Shown in pieces: positions 42,129 to 50,969 of a stretch of DNA of 64,000 nucleotides. The DNA comes from Chloroflexota bacterium (GTDB taxonomy: Bacteria > Chloroflexota > Dormibacteria > Dormibacterales > Dormibacteraceae). A program made the translations under genes and the position numbers. Positions within the stretch are counted from its first letter, which is position 1. Every line of letters begins with the position of its first letter. The stretch is from NCBI GenBank assembly GCA_005880915.1, contig VBIW01000041.1:54244-118243 (forward strand), written 5' to 3'. The notes under the pieces are model-generated. The model worked only from the letters and a program-made list of their open reading frames with translations, did not search any database and was not told where the DNA came from.

Positions 42129-43723
42129 CGGGTATCCGCAACCATCCGATAGCCGCCCTGGGCGTCCTCGCCCTTGGCCTGTTCATGACCCTGCTCGACC
42201 TGACCATCGTCAACATCGCCATCCCGTCAATCCTCGACGGGCTGCACGCGAGCCTGGACCAGGTCCTGTGGGTGCTGAACGCGTACAGCCTTCTCTACGC
42301 CGTCCTGCTCATCACCTCGGCGCGGCTCGGCGACATCTACGGTCCGCGCAACGTGTTCGCCGCAGGCATCGTCATCTTCACCATCGCGTCAGGCTTGAGC
42401 GCCCTCGCACAGGACCCGACGCAGCTCATCGTTGCACGCGCCTTTCAGGGACTCGGCGCCGCGGTGATCGCGCCGCAAGGCCTGCCGCTGATGCTCACCA
42501 TGTTCCCGGCCGACAGACGCGGTGGAGTATTCGCCATCTACGGAACCGTCGCCGGGCTCGCGGTCATCGCCGGCCCGACGGTCGGCGGCGTGCTCGTCAG
42601 CCACTTCGGCTGGCGCTCGATCTTCACCGTGAACCTTCCGATCGGCGTCATCGTCTTGGCCCTCGCCATGCTCGTCATTCCGGACCTCCGCCCCGGACGC
42701 CGCCACCGGCTCGACCTGGTCGGGGTCGGACTCGCCACCGCCGGTCTCTTCGGCGTCATTTACGGACTAATCGAAGGCCAGCGCTACGACTGGGGCGTCG
42801 TGACCGGGATCATCACGATCCCCGAGATCATCGGGGCGGGGGCTCTATTACTCGCCGTCTTCCTTTACTACCAGGCGCGCCGGCAGGACGCCGAACCGCT
42901 TTTGAATTTTGCGGTCTTCAAGGACCGCAACTTCGCGCTGGCGACTCTCGTCATGGCGGCGATGGGATTCGCGATCCTCGGCCTCTATCTGCCGCTCACG
43001 ATCTACCTTCAGTCGGTGCTCGGCCTGAGTGCAATCGACGCCGGCCTCACCATCGCGATCCAGCCGTTCACGACGATGCTCACCTCAGGCGTGGCCGCGG
43101 CCCTCAGCCAGAAGGTCAACGGCAAGTATCTCCTCGTTCCGGGCTTGCTCGCGCTCGCTGCAGGGAGCGGATACATCGACTGGGCGGCGCAGGCCAACTC
43201 GGGACGCTGGGACTTCGTCCCGGGCCTCATCGTCAGCGGCCTCGGCATGGGCTTCATCTGGACTCCTGTTTTCAGCCTTGCCACCCGCGACATTCCCGCC
43301 CGCCTTGGCGGCGTTGCGTCGGGAGTCGTCAACACGATCCAGGAGCTGGGCGGCGTTCTGGCGAGCGCAATCGTCGGAGCGTTCTTGCAAAACCGTCTCG
43401 CTCTTGCCCTGCATGACCGTGCGGCAGCGGCCTCTGTCCAGCTGCCTACGCAGTACCGGGCTTCGTTCGTCGACGGTTTCAGCAATGCCGCGCATTCGGG
43501 CTTCGAGGTCGGGGCCGGACAATCCGGCGTGAGCCTCCAGCTCCCGGCGCAGGTCCAGGCCCTCGCGCACTACGTCTTCACGCACGCGTTCGTCGACGCC
43601 ATGCATCCGACCCTCGTCCTGCCGATCGTGGTGCTCGTCGGGGCGGCTGTGGCGGCAACGTTCATGCGCGCCCACCCGCGCGTCCAGGTCGTGGCTTTTG
43701 AGGAGGAAGCGGCCGTAGCCTAA
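42125..43723 (+). CDS. MFS transporter, DHA2 (EmrB/QacA) drug-exporter family
   Basis: 532 aa with about 14 membrane segments. Motif C-like GPTVGGVLVSHFGWRSIF and motif A-like ARLGDIYGPRNVF are present, along with TLLDLTIVNIAIPSI in the first segment, typical of DHA2. It should export a drug or metabolite using the proton gradient. GTG 42125 overlaps the methyltransferase stop. The divergent TetR-type protein is the likely repressor. Confidence 0.9.
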   Translation: MTGIRNHPIAALGVLALGLFMTLLDLTIVNIAIPSILDGLHASLDQVLWVLNAYSLLYAVLLITSARLGDIYGPRNVFAAGIVIFTIASGLSALAQDPTQLIVARAFQGLGAAVIAPQGLPLMLTMFPADRRGGVFAIYGTVAGLAVIAGPTVGGVLVSHFGWRSIFTVNLPIGVIVLALAMLVIPDLRPGRRHRLDLVGVGLATAGLFGVIYGLIEGQRYDWGVVTGIITIPEIIGAGALLLAVFLYYQARRQDAEPLLNFAVFKDRNFALATLVMAAMGFAILGLYLPLTIYLQSVLGLSAIDAGLTIAIQPFTTMLTSGVAAALSQKVNGKYLLVPGLLALAAGSGYIDWAAQANSGRWDFVPGLIVSGLGMGFIWTPVFSLATRDIPARLGGVASGVVNTIQELGGVLASAIVGAFLQNRLALALHDRAAAASVQLPTQYRASFVDGFSNAAHSGFEVGAGQSGVSLQLPAQVQALAHYVFTHAFVDAMHPTLVLPIVVLVGAAVAATFMRAHPRVQVVAFEEEAAVA

Positions 43724-43733
43724 CCTTTCATCG
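43721..43733 (+). promoter_or_regulatory. Leaderless -10 element of the ligD-P55 operon
   Basis: TAACCT at 43721-43726 overlaps the stop of the MFS gene; seven bases later is ATG 43734. No SD. Confidence 0.6.
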
Positions 43734-45164
43734 ATGGCGAAGAAGCTCGCCGAGTACGAAGCCAAGAGAGACTTCAAGAAGACCCCGGAGCCAGGCGCTC
43801 GGGTGCCGAAAAAGGCTGCCCGGGCGCCTCGGTTCGTCGTCCAGGAGCACCACGCCCGAAGGCTCCACTGGGACTTCCGCCTGGAGAAGGATGGTGTGGG
43901 AGTGTCCTGGGCCGTCCCGAAAGGCATTCCACCCGATCCGAAACAGAACCACCTTGCGGTCCACGTCGAGGACCATCCGCTCGAATACTTCAAGTTCGCG
44001 GGCGAGATCCCAAAAGGCGAATACGGCGGCGGACAGGTTTTGATCTGGGACGAGGGGACTTACGACCCGATCAAATGGTCAGACCGCGAGGTGATGATCG
44101 ACCTCCACGGCAGGCGGCTGAAAGGCCGCTACGTCCTCTTCCAGACCAACGGTGAGAACTGGATGATCCACCGCATGGATCCACCCCAGGATCCCGACCG
44201 CCAGCCGATGCCGAAGAAAATCGAGCCGATGCTGGCCAAGCTCACGGACAAGCTCCCGACGCCGGATGACGCCTGGGGATTCGAGTTCAAGTGGGATGGG
44301 ATTCGCGCGATCGCGTTCGTCGAGGGCGGTCGGGTGCGGTTGCAGAGCCGCACCGGCGAAGACATCACGCCACGCTATCCGGAGATCCACGCCATGGGCC
44401 GGGCCCTGGGCTCACGTGAGGTGATTCTCGACGGCGAGATCGTCGCGCTCGACGACAACGGGCGCCCGAGCTTCGAAGAGATCCAGCAGCGGATGGGCCT
44501 GACGTCCGAGTCGGAGATCCGACGCAAGATGAAAGAGGTCCCTATCACCTATATGGCTTTTGACCTGCTGTGGCAGGACGGCCACTCCGTGATGCAGCAG
44601 CTGTACCCGGACCGCCGCAAGGCGCTCGCCCTGCTCAAGCTGGCCGGTGCCTCCTGGCAGACGCCCCCGTTCGAGAAGGGCGGCGGCCAGTCCATGAAGG
44701 AAGCCAGCGCGAGGGCGGGCCTGGAAGGCGTCATGGCCAAGAGGCTCGACTCGAAGTACGAGCCGGGCCGCCGCACCGGCGCCTGGCAGAAGATCAAGAA
44801 CCGCAACCGGCAGGAGCTGGTTATCGCCGGCTGGCTGGACGGCGAGGGCAAGCGCCGCGGCTACCCTGGCGCCCTGCTCGTCGGCTATTACGACCAGGGC
44901 AAGTTCGTGTACGCAGGCAAGGTCGGCACGGGCTTCACCGATGCGATCCTGGAGGAGCTGAACAAGAAGCTGAAATCCCTGGCCACGGACAAGAGCCCGT
45001 TTGACGTGGGTGCGCCGCCGCGCGCCGCCCACTTCGTCAAGCCGAAGATCGTCGCTGAGTTCGAGTTCGTGGAATGGACCCGCGGAGGGCAGCTGCGCGC
45101 GCCTGCGTTCAAGGGCTTCCGCAACGACAAGCCGGCGAAAGAGGTGGTGCGCGAGGGTGGCTAA
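43734..45164 (+). CDS. ligD: LigD-type ATP-dependent DNA ligase with 3'-phosphoesterase domain
   Basis: 476 aa. Residues ~1-150 are the LigD phosphoesterase domain (VQEHHARRLHWDFRLEKDG, metal His/Asp residues). Residues ~160-470 are the ligase with the adenylated Lys in FEFKWDGIRA and motif ILDGEIVALDDNGRP; the OB part ends near GGQLRAPAFKGFR. It seals broken ends in non-homologous end joining. The polymerase module of LigD is a separate gene just downstream, so this is a split LigD. No Ku gene is in the window. Confidence 0.93.
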   Translation: MAKKLAEYEAKRDFKKTPEPGARVPKKAARAPRFVVQEHHARRLHWDFRLEKDGVGVSWAVPKGIPPDPKQNHLAVHVEDHPLEYFKFAGEIPKGEYGGGQVLIWDEGTYDPIKWSDREVMIDLHGRRLKGRYVLFQTNGENWMIHRMDPPQDPDRQPMPKKIEPMLAKLTDKLPTPDDAWGFEFKWDGIRAIAFVEGGRVRLQSRTGEDITPRYPEIHAMGRALGSREVILDGEIVALDDNGRPSFEEIQQRMGLTSESEIRRKMKEVPITYMAFDLLWQDGHSVMQQLYPDRRKALALLKLAGASWQTPPFEKGGGQSMKEASARAGLEGVMAKRLDSKYEPGRRTGAWQKIKNRNRQELVIAGWLDGEGKRRGYPGALLVGYYDQGKFVYAGKVGTGFTDAILEELNKKLKSLATDKSPFDVGAPPRAAHFVKPKIVAEFEFVEWTRGGQLRAPAFKGFRNDKPAKEVVREGG

Positions 45165-46179
45165 GGAAACCGCTGTCGAGGTCCAGATCGATGGACGGAC
45201 GCTCAAGCTGACCAACCTGGAGAAAGTCCTCTACCCGGAGGTCGGTTTCACCAAGGCGCAGGTCATCGATTACTACACGCGCATCGCCCCCATCCTTCTG
45301 CCTCACACACGCGACCACCCGCTGACGCTCAAGCGATATCCAAACGGGGTCGACGGCGAGTTCTTCTACGAGAAGAACTGCCCCAAGCACCGGCCGCCGT
45401 GGGTGCAGACGGCGACTGTCTGGAGCGGAGGCAACAACCGCGACATGTACTACTGCCTGTGCCAGGACCTTCCGACCCTCGTCTGGCTCGCCCAGATCGC
45501 AACGCTGGAGTTCCACACATCGCTCTCGTACGCGGACAAGCTGCCGGAGCCGCGAACGCTTGTGTTCGACCTCGACCCTGGGCCGCCCGCGACCATCGTC
45601 GAGTGCTGCCGCGTCGGGATGATGCTGCGCGACGTTTTTGCCGAGCACGGGCTCGAGAGCTATGCGAAGACTTCAGGCTCGAAGGGCCTGCAGCTCTACG
45701 TGCCGCTGAACACGACGGTCACTTACGTCGAGACCAAGGTCGTGTCGAAGGGGCTGGCTCAATTCTTCGAGGAAAAGCACCCGGACCTCGCTGTGCACAA
45801 GCAGCTCAAGGAGCTGCGCACCGGGCGTGTGCTCATCGACTGGAGCCAGAACGATCAGTACAAGACGACGGTGAACGTCTACTCATTGCGCGCTCGCGCC
45901 CGGCCGACGGTGTCCACCCCCGTGTCATGGGACGAGGTCGAGAAGTGCCTCAAGGCAAAGGACCCCAGCGTCCTCGTGTTCGACTCGGACCAGGTGCTGA
46001 AGCGCGTCGAGAAGATCGGCGATCTCTTCGCGCCCGTGATCAAGAAGAAGCAGAAGCTGCCGCGCTCACTTCTCGAGTTCACAGGCGGCGCGCCGGCAGT
46101 CGAGAAGATGGCCAATCGCCGCCGCAGTGGAGGTCGTCGCTATCCGCCACAAAAGGGACAGCGAAACCCGCGGGAGTGA
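45157..46179 (+). CDS. ligD: LigD-type primase-polymerase (stand-alone PolDom)
   Basis: 340 aa from GTG 45157, overlapping the ligase by 8 bases. The AEP catalytic pair is in VFDLDPGPPATI, and the third acidic residue in VLIDWSQNDQYKT. The SGxKG motif reads SGSKGLQLYVPL, with Gln where many LigD polymerases have His; I recall this variant in actinobacterial relatives too. It fills gaps with nucleotides, often ribonucleotides, at broken ends. The C-terminus is basic (RRRSGGRRYP). Confidence 0.92.
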   Translation: MAKETAVEVQIDGRTLKLTNLEKVLYPEVGFTKAQVIDYYTRIAPILLPHTRDHPLTLKRYPNGVDGEFFYEKNCPKHRPPWVQTATVWSGGNNRDMYYCLCQDLPTLVWLAQIATLEFHTSLSYADKLPEPRTLVFDLDPGPPATIVECCRVGMMLRDVFAEHGLESYAKTSGSKGLQLYVPLNTTVTYVETKVVSKGLAQFFEEKHPDLAVHKQLKELRTGRVLIDWSQNDQYKTTVNVYSLRARARPTVSTPVSWDEVEKCLKAKDPSVLVFDSDQVLKRVEKIGDLFAPVIKKKQKLPRSLLEFTGGAPAVEKMANRRRSGGRRYPPQKGQRNPRE

Positions 46180-47438
46180 AAACGCAGATGCGTCCGCGGG
46201 TTGTCATCGCGGGCGCCGGCTTCGGCGGCCTCACATGCGCCCGAGCGCTCAAACATGCACCCGTCGAAGTGCTCCTCGTCGACCGCAACAACTACCACCT
46301 CTTCACGCCGCTTCTGTACCAGGTCGCGGGTGCGCTGCTCGATCCGGGTGAGATCGCGCGTCCAGTTCGGCAGCTCATCCGCCCGCTCGACAACGCCGAC
46401 TTCCTGCAGGCGGCCATCATTGGCGTCGACTTCGAGAGACGCCATCTGCTCACCGACCGCGGACCCATCGCCTACGACTACCTGGTCCTCGCGACAGGAG
46501 CTCAGAGCGACTACTTCGGCAACGCCTCGATCGCCGAGCACACGATGGGACTGAAGGAGCTCGACGAGGGACTGGCGCTTCGGAACCGCATCCTCACCCA
46601 GTTCGAGGAGTCACGCTGGACCGAGGAGCCTGGCCGGCGTCGCGCCTTGCTGAGCTTTGCCGTCGTCGGCGCCGGACCGACGGGTGTCGAGATGGCGGGC
46701 GCGATCTCCGAGCTCATTCGCCTCGTCCTGCGCAAGGATTACCGCGGCCTCGACATAAACGAGGTCCGGGTGGTGCTTATAGAGGCAGCGCCATATGTCC
46801 TCGGCACGTTCGTCCCGTCGCTCCGCGAAGCGGCTCGCCGCTCGCTCCAACGCAAAGGCATCGAGGTGATGCTCGGAGCCAAGGTCGAGTCGGTGACCGA
46901 TTCCGCAGTCCGTCTCGCGGGCGGCGAGGAGATCGCGGCGTGCACAGTGATCTGGACCGCGGGCGTAAAAGCCTCAGACGTCGGTAAGGGGCTTGGCTTG
47001 CAACTCGTGCGTCAGGCCAGGATCAAGGTCGATTCGACGCTCCAGGTCCACGGCCACCCGGTGGTATTCGTGGTCGGAGACCTCGCGGGCGCCGCTGATC
47101 CGGCGGGAGGCGGCGCGATCCTGCCGATGCTCATCCCGGTCGCCATGCAGGAAGGGAGGCACGTGGCGGCCACCATCGCAGACATGGTGGGCCGGGGCGG
47201 CGCGAGCGCTTTCCGCTACAAAGACCCGGGGATCATGGCCACCATCGGCCGCAACTCCGCGGTCGCCCAATTGGGCTGGCTGCACCTATCCGGATTTCCA
47301 GGCTGGCTGATGTGGCTGGGGGTCCACCTCGTGAACGTGATCAGCTTTCGCAGCCGCCTCGTCGTCCTCGTCAACTGGGCGTGGGAGTACCTGTTCTACG
47401 ACCGCCCAGTCCGTCTGATCGTGCGGGCCCGCCAGTGA
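46176..47438 (+). CDS. ndh: Type II NADH dehydrogenase
   Basis: 420 aa. FAD motif VVIAGAGFGGLTCARAL, the NNYHLFTPLLYQVA stretch, the NADH motif AVVGAGPTGVEMAGAI and the closing VVFVVGDLAGA are typical of NDH-2. C-terminal hydrophobic residues (WLMWLGVHLVNVI) would hold it on the membrane, where it passes electrons from NADH to quinone without pumping protons. GTG 46176 overlaps the polymerase stop; ATG 46188 is possible. Confidence 0.9.
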   Translation: MKTQMRPRVVIAGAGFGGLTCARALKHAPVEVLLVDRNNYHLFTPLLYQVAGALLDPGEIARPVRQLIRPLDNADFLQAAIIGVDFERRHLLTDRGPIAYDYLVLATGAQSDYFGNASIAEHTMGLKELDEGLALRNRILTQFEESRWTEEPGRRRALLSFAVVGAGPTGVEMAGAISELIRLVLRKDYRGLDINEVRVVLIEAAPYVLGTFVPSLREAARRSLQRKGIEVMLGAKVESVTDSAVRLAGGEEIAACTVIWTAGVKASDVGKGLGLQLVRQARIKVDSTLQVHGHPVVFVVGDLAGAADPAGGGAILPMLIPVAMQEGRHVAATIADMVGRGGASAFRYKDPGIMATIGRNSAVAQLGWLHLSGFPGWLMWLGVHLVNVISFRSRLVVLVNWAWEYLFYDRPVRLIVRARQ

Positions 47439-48124
47439 CGAGAATCCTCGCGACGATTGGGGCTTTGCTCGTTTTGACCGCATGCGGTGGAAATCAGCAG
47501 CCGTCGGTGAATGCGGCCAAAGTGCTGCGCGACGGCGCGGCGGCCATGGCCCACCTGTCCACGGTAAGCGCGACCCTCAAGCTGACCAAAGGCATTGTCA
47601 GTATCAAAGGCTTCGCGCTCGTGAATGCGAAGACGTCAGTTCGTTTGCCCGCCGACAGCGACACGACCTACACGGTCAAGCAGCAGGACTTCCTGTTCAG
47701 CCTCGAGGTGGTCATCTCAGGCGGCCATGTCTATCTCCACGCGCCGTTCACGACGTTCCAGGAGCAGACAGGGGCTGCCGCGGCGGCGTTTCCGGACATG
47801 GCCAAGCTCTTCGATTCTTCAACCGGATTGCCGGCGATGATCCCCGCGGGAACGAGCCCCCGATACATATCGACCGACAAGGTCGACGGCAAGAGCGCCT
47901 ACCAGGTCGCAACCAGCTACACGGCCGAGCAGGTGCACGGCTTGCTTTCCGAGCTCACCTCAGCGGGGCCGGTGAATGCGCGTGTGTGGGTGGGCGTGTC
48001 CGATCACTTGATCCGGAAGGCGGTCCTCGACGGGGCATTCGGTGATGGGGGCAAGGAGGCGGCCGTCGAGGTCGACATCACAGGTTTCAACTCCACGATC
48101 AACATCGCCTCACCCACGCCCTGA
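47435..48124 (+). CDS. lprG: LprG/LppX-like lipoprotein
   Basis: 229 aa. The N-terminus is a lipoprotein signal (ILATIGALLVLTACGG, with the lipobox Cys). The rest fits the LprG/LppX fold: VNAAKVLRDGAAAMAHLSTV, a central GHVYLHAPF, and a GPVNARVWVGVSDHLIRKA strand. In mycobacteria LprG carries triacylated lipids across the periplasm together with the P55 MFS pump. That pump-type gene follows 2 bases after, which strongly supports the call. GTG 47435 overlaps the ndh stop. Confidence 0.82.
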   Translation: MTRILATIGALLVLTACGGNQQPSVNAAKVLRDGAAAMAHLSTVSATLKLTKGIVSIKGFALVNAKTSVRLPADSDTTYTVKQQDFLFSLEVVISGGHVYLHAPFTTFQEQTGAAAAAFPDMAKLFDSSTGLPAMIPAGTSPRYISTDKVDGKSAYQVATSYTAEQVHGLLSELTSAGPVNARVWVGVSDHLIRKAVLDGAFGDGGKEAAVEVDITGFNSTINIASPTP

Positions 48125-48126
48125 TC

Positions 48127-49626
48127 TTGGAGAGGCGCGTTCTCGTCGCGCTCGCCGGCACGGGTCTCTTCATTGCGGCGCTGGATGCCTACGTGGTGGT
48201 CACGCTGCTGCCCGCGATCATGTCGGACATCGGTCTGACGATCGAGCGCCTCGAGCAGGCGACGCCGATCGTCACGGGGTTCCTCGCCGGCTATGTGGTC
48301 GCGATGCCGCTTCTCGGCGCCTACTCCGACGTACGCGGCCGCATCCCCGTTTACGTTGCTTGCATCGCGGCGTTCGCCGTCGGTTCGGTGATGACGGCGA
48401 CTGCGGGACTGTGGGGGTTCGCGGGGCTGCCCTGGCTCGTCGTGGGCAGGTTCATCCAGGGGCTTGGCGGCGGCGGGCTGGTGCCCCTGTCGCTGGCCCT
48501 GGCCGCCGACCTGTACCGCGACCGCTCGCGCACACTCGCCCTGGGCTCTGTGGCCGCGCTGCAGGAGGCGGGCAGCGTGTTCGGTCCGCTGTACGGAGCA
48601 AGCCTTGCGGCCGCCGCGGCGGGACTCGGCGGCTGGCGTTTTGTGTTCTGGCTCAATGTGCCACTCGCCGCGATCTGCGCGGCAGGCCTGGTGGCGGCGA
48701 CCAGGCGCGCCGAGCTACCGTCGCGCGAGGCGGGTTCAACGATCGACTGGATCAGCGCCCTGCTGCTTGGGGTCGGCCTCGGCCTGCTTGTCATCGCGCT
48801 CTACCCCGACGACCCAGAGCATCGGCCAACCAACATTCTTTTCGTGCCCGCCATCATCGCGGCGGCCTTCGCCCTGGCCGCCTACGGCTGGCGCCACGTG
48901 CGCGAGCTCGAGCCCTTGATCCCGCGCGACCTGCTGCGCAGCCGAACGTTCATCGGCGCCGCGGTCGCGAACGTGCTCGTCGGGGCGGCATTGATCGTCG
49001 CCCTGGTCGATGTGCCGCTGCTGGGTAGGCTCGTTTTCAACCTCAGCCAGCTGCAGTCAGGCCTCCTCCTCACTCAGTTCCTCATCGGCGTGCCGGTGGG
49101 CGCGGTGGCGGGCGGCGTGCTCGCAGGTCGCGTAGGCAGCCGCGTGACGGCGGCGCTCGGCATCGCGCTGTCCGCAGCTGCGTTCTTGCAGATGTCAGGC
49201 TGGCGCGCCGACGAGCTCAGCCTTCATGCCGGCCCGCTGCGGCAGGCCGACATCGCACTCGCGATCTGCGGGTTAGGCTTCGGCCTCGTGATCGCGCCGT
49301 TGACCGCGGCAGTGCTTGCGCTCACCCGCGGCCAGAGCCACGGCCTGGCGACGAGCCTGGTCGTGCTCGCGCGCACGATGGGGATGCTGGTCGGGCTTTC
49401 CGCGTTGACCGCCTTTGGTCTGTATCGGTTCCATCAGATTCTCGGCACTCCGGTGATCAACGACCCCGACCTGCGCGACCGGATCAACCACCTGGAGCAG
49501 CTGGTCGCCGCGGCTTTTCTTCAGGAGTACCGCGAGATCTTCCTCATCGCAGCTGTGATGTGCGTGGTCGCCGCCGTCGTCATCGCTTTGTCGCTACAGC
49601 CAACACGTAAGAGTGGTGGTACCTGA
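48127..49626 (+). CDS. MFS exporter of the P55 (Rv1410c) type
   Basis: 499 aa with about 14 membrane segments. It resembles mycobacterial P55 over its length, by memory: AALDAYVVVTLLPAIM, GPLYGASLAAAAAG, LGLVIAPL-type segment GFGLVIAPLTAAVLAL, and the ending GLYRFHQIL plus YREIFLIAAVMCVVAAV. With LprG it should export lipids or drugs to the outer layer. TTG 48127. Its last 47 bases overlap the convergent methyltransferase gene. Confidence 0.85.
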   Translation: MERRVLVALAGTGLFIAALDAYVVVTLLPAIMSDIGLTIERLEQATPIVTGFLAGYVVAMPLLGAYSDVRGRIPVYVACIAAFAVGSVMTATAGLWGFAGLPWLVVGRFIQGLGGGGLVPLSLALAADLYRDRSRTLALGSVAALQEAGSVFGPLYGASLAAAAAGLGGWRFVFWLNVPLAAICAAGLVAATRRAELPSREAGSTIDWISALLLGVGLGLLVIALYPDDPEHRPTNILFVPAIIAAAFALAAYGWRHVRELEPLIPRDLLRSRTFIGAAVANVLVGAALIVALVDVPLLGRLVFNLSQLQSGLLLTQFLIGVPVGAVAGGVLAGRVGSRVTAALGIALSAAAFLQMSGWRADELSLHAGPLRQADIALAICGLGFGLVIAPLTAAVLALTRGQSHGLATSLVVLARTMGMLVGLSALTAFGLYRFHQILGTPVINDPDLRDRINHLEQLVAAAFLQEYREIFLIAAVMCVVAAVVIALSLQPTRKSGGT

Positions 49627-50428
49627 ACGCGTCGTCAGGGTCGCCGAGGCTCGCCATCGCCGCCTCCACCTCCGCCTCGAGCTCGTTGCGGTAGCGCGGA
49701 CCGAGGGCGCGGATCAGCGTGTAGGGCAGCGGACCAGCTCCCGCCATCAGCTCTGTCCAGTCCCGCGCGTCGCTGGCGCGACCGCCGGTCACCAGCTCGG
49801 TCAGCCGGGCGACCTCGAAGCCGGCAGCGGCCAACACCTGCGGCAGCTGGTCGGGCTCGCCAAACCGCGACCTCTCCGAGGTGTAGCGCGGCAGGCTGAG
49901 GTAGTGCCTCCGGGCAAGCGGGGCAAGTCCCTGGAAAAACAGCTCCTGGGCCCTCGTGCTCAGGCTTCGCCGTAGACACGAGACCGCCAGCCGGCCGCCC
50001 GTGCGCAGGACACGGTTCGCCTCGGCGAGAGCCTCTGTCGGATCGGCCAGGTAGGCCAGCGTCTCGCCCATCGTGACCAGGTCGAACGTGGCCGGACGGA
50101 AAACGAGGTGCTCGGCCGCCATGCCGAGGAACTGGACGTTCTTTGCCCTCCTCGAGCGCGCAATTGACAGCATGTTGTCGGACAGGTCGATGCCGATCAC
50201 AAGGCCTGGGCTCACACGCGGGGCGACCAGATGGGCCACCAACCCGGTCCCGGTCCCGACGTCCAGGACGTGCTCGTTCTTGGACGGGGTGGCGAGATCG
50301 ACCAGGCGGGCGGCGACCCGCCCGTGCTGCCCGCCTGCCCAGGTGTCGTAGACGGGAGCGATGCGGTCGAAAAAGTCGACCAGATGGTCGACCATCTCGT
50401 CAGTGGAATCGGGGTCCATCAACGCCAC
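49580..50428 (-). CDS. UbiE/Coq5-like SAM methyltransferase
   Basis: 282 aa. An N-terminal FFDRIAPVYDTWAGG precedes motif I VLDVGTGTGLVAHLVAP, then VIGIDLSDNMLSIAR and a post-I FDLVTMGETLAYL. This order is common in quinone-pathway and small-molecule methyltransferases. The start is GTG 50428 or ATG 50419. It is a single gene, convergent with and overlapping the P55-like gene. Confidence 0.85.
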   Translation of the reverse strand: MALMDPDSTDEMVDHLVDFFDRIAPVYDTWAGGQHGRVAARLVDLATPSKNEHVLDVGTGTGLVAHLVAPRVSPGLVIGIDLSDNMLSIARSRRAKNVQFLGMAAEHLVFRPATFDLVTMGETLAYLADPTEALAEANRVLRTGGRLAVSCLRRSLSTRAQELFFQGLAPLARRHYLSLPRYTSERSRFGEPDQLPQVLAAAGFEVARLTELVTGGRASDARDWTELMAGAGPLPYTLIRALGPRYRNELEAEVEAAMASLGDPDDAFRYHHSYVLAVATKR

Positions 50429-50471
50429 CGGTCTCTGCTTAACCTTTCTCGACGCCTGGGGGCACGGCTGT

Positions 50472-50573
50472 TACGATGCTAGCTCCCTGAAATCCTGACT
50501 CGACCTCCTTATGGAGGTGCAAGTCCCTCTTGTTGCCGGAGTTGGGATGACAGTATGGAAAACGTAACGGAGG
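50472..50573 (+). promoter_or_regulatory. Promoter and structured leader of the bactofilin gene
   Basis: TACGAT (50472-50477) is a likely -10, with CTCGAC about 18 bases upstream. The leader (~95 nt) contains a perfect hairpin ACCTCC-TTAT-GGAGGT (50503-50518). The ACCTCC arm is also complementary to the real SD GGAGG at 50569-50573, so the two pairings are mutually exclusive. Confidence 0.45.
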
Positions 50574-50578
50574 ATTCC

Positions 50579-50959
50579 ATGGCTCAAAGTGAAAAAACCG
50601 CCGCCCCGGCCGCCAGCACCGCACAGAACGGCGGCAATAACGTCGTCAATCTCGGCCCCCGCGACATCCTGCAGGGGCGACTCGAGATCCAGGGCGACCT
50701 CAAGATCGCCGGCAACGTCGAAGGCGACCTAAAGGCCAGCGGCGACGTGACGGTCGACCCGACGGCAACGATCCAGGCTGCGATCGAGGGCGGCAACGTC
50801 AACGTCCGCGGCCAGGTCACGGGCAACGTGACCGCCCGGCGGCGTCTGACGCTTGGCGGCTCCGGCCGGCTGAACGGCGACGTCAAGGTCAGTCGCCTCA
50901 CAGTCGAGGACGGCGCCACCCTCAACGGCAACGTCACGATGTCGGCGGAGAAGGGCTAA
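50579..50959 (+). CDS. Bactofilin (polymer-forming cytoskeletal protein)
   Basis: 126 aa. The centre is a right-handed beta-helix core made of short repeats (LEIQGDLKIAGNVEGDLKAS, VNVRGQVTGNVTARRRLTLG), with short disordered ends, exactly the bactofilin plan. Bactofilins self-assemble into filaments on the inner membrane and help localise wall enzymes or other partners. ATG 50579 is preferred over ATG 50555 because GGAGG is five bases before it. Confidence 0.9.
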   Translation: MAQSEKTAAPAASTAQNGGNNVVNLGPRDILQGRLEIQGDLKIAGNVEGDLKASGDVTVDPTATIQAAIEGGNVNVRGQVTGNVTARRRLTLGGSGRLNGDVKVSRLTVEDGATLNGNVTMSAEKG

Positions 50960-50969
50960 CCCGGCCCCT

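Noticed and set aside
45399..46175. Long in-frame extension upstream of the NADH dehydrogenase
   Set aside because: It runs antiparallel in frame over the LigD polymerase gene; FAD-binding homology begins only after 46176, at a GTGA junction.
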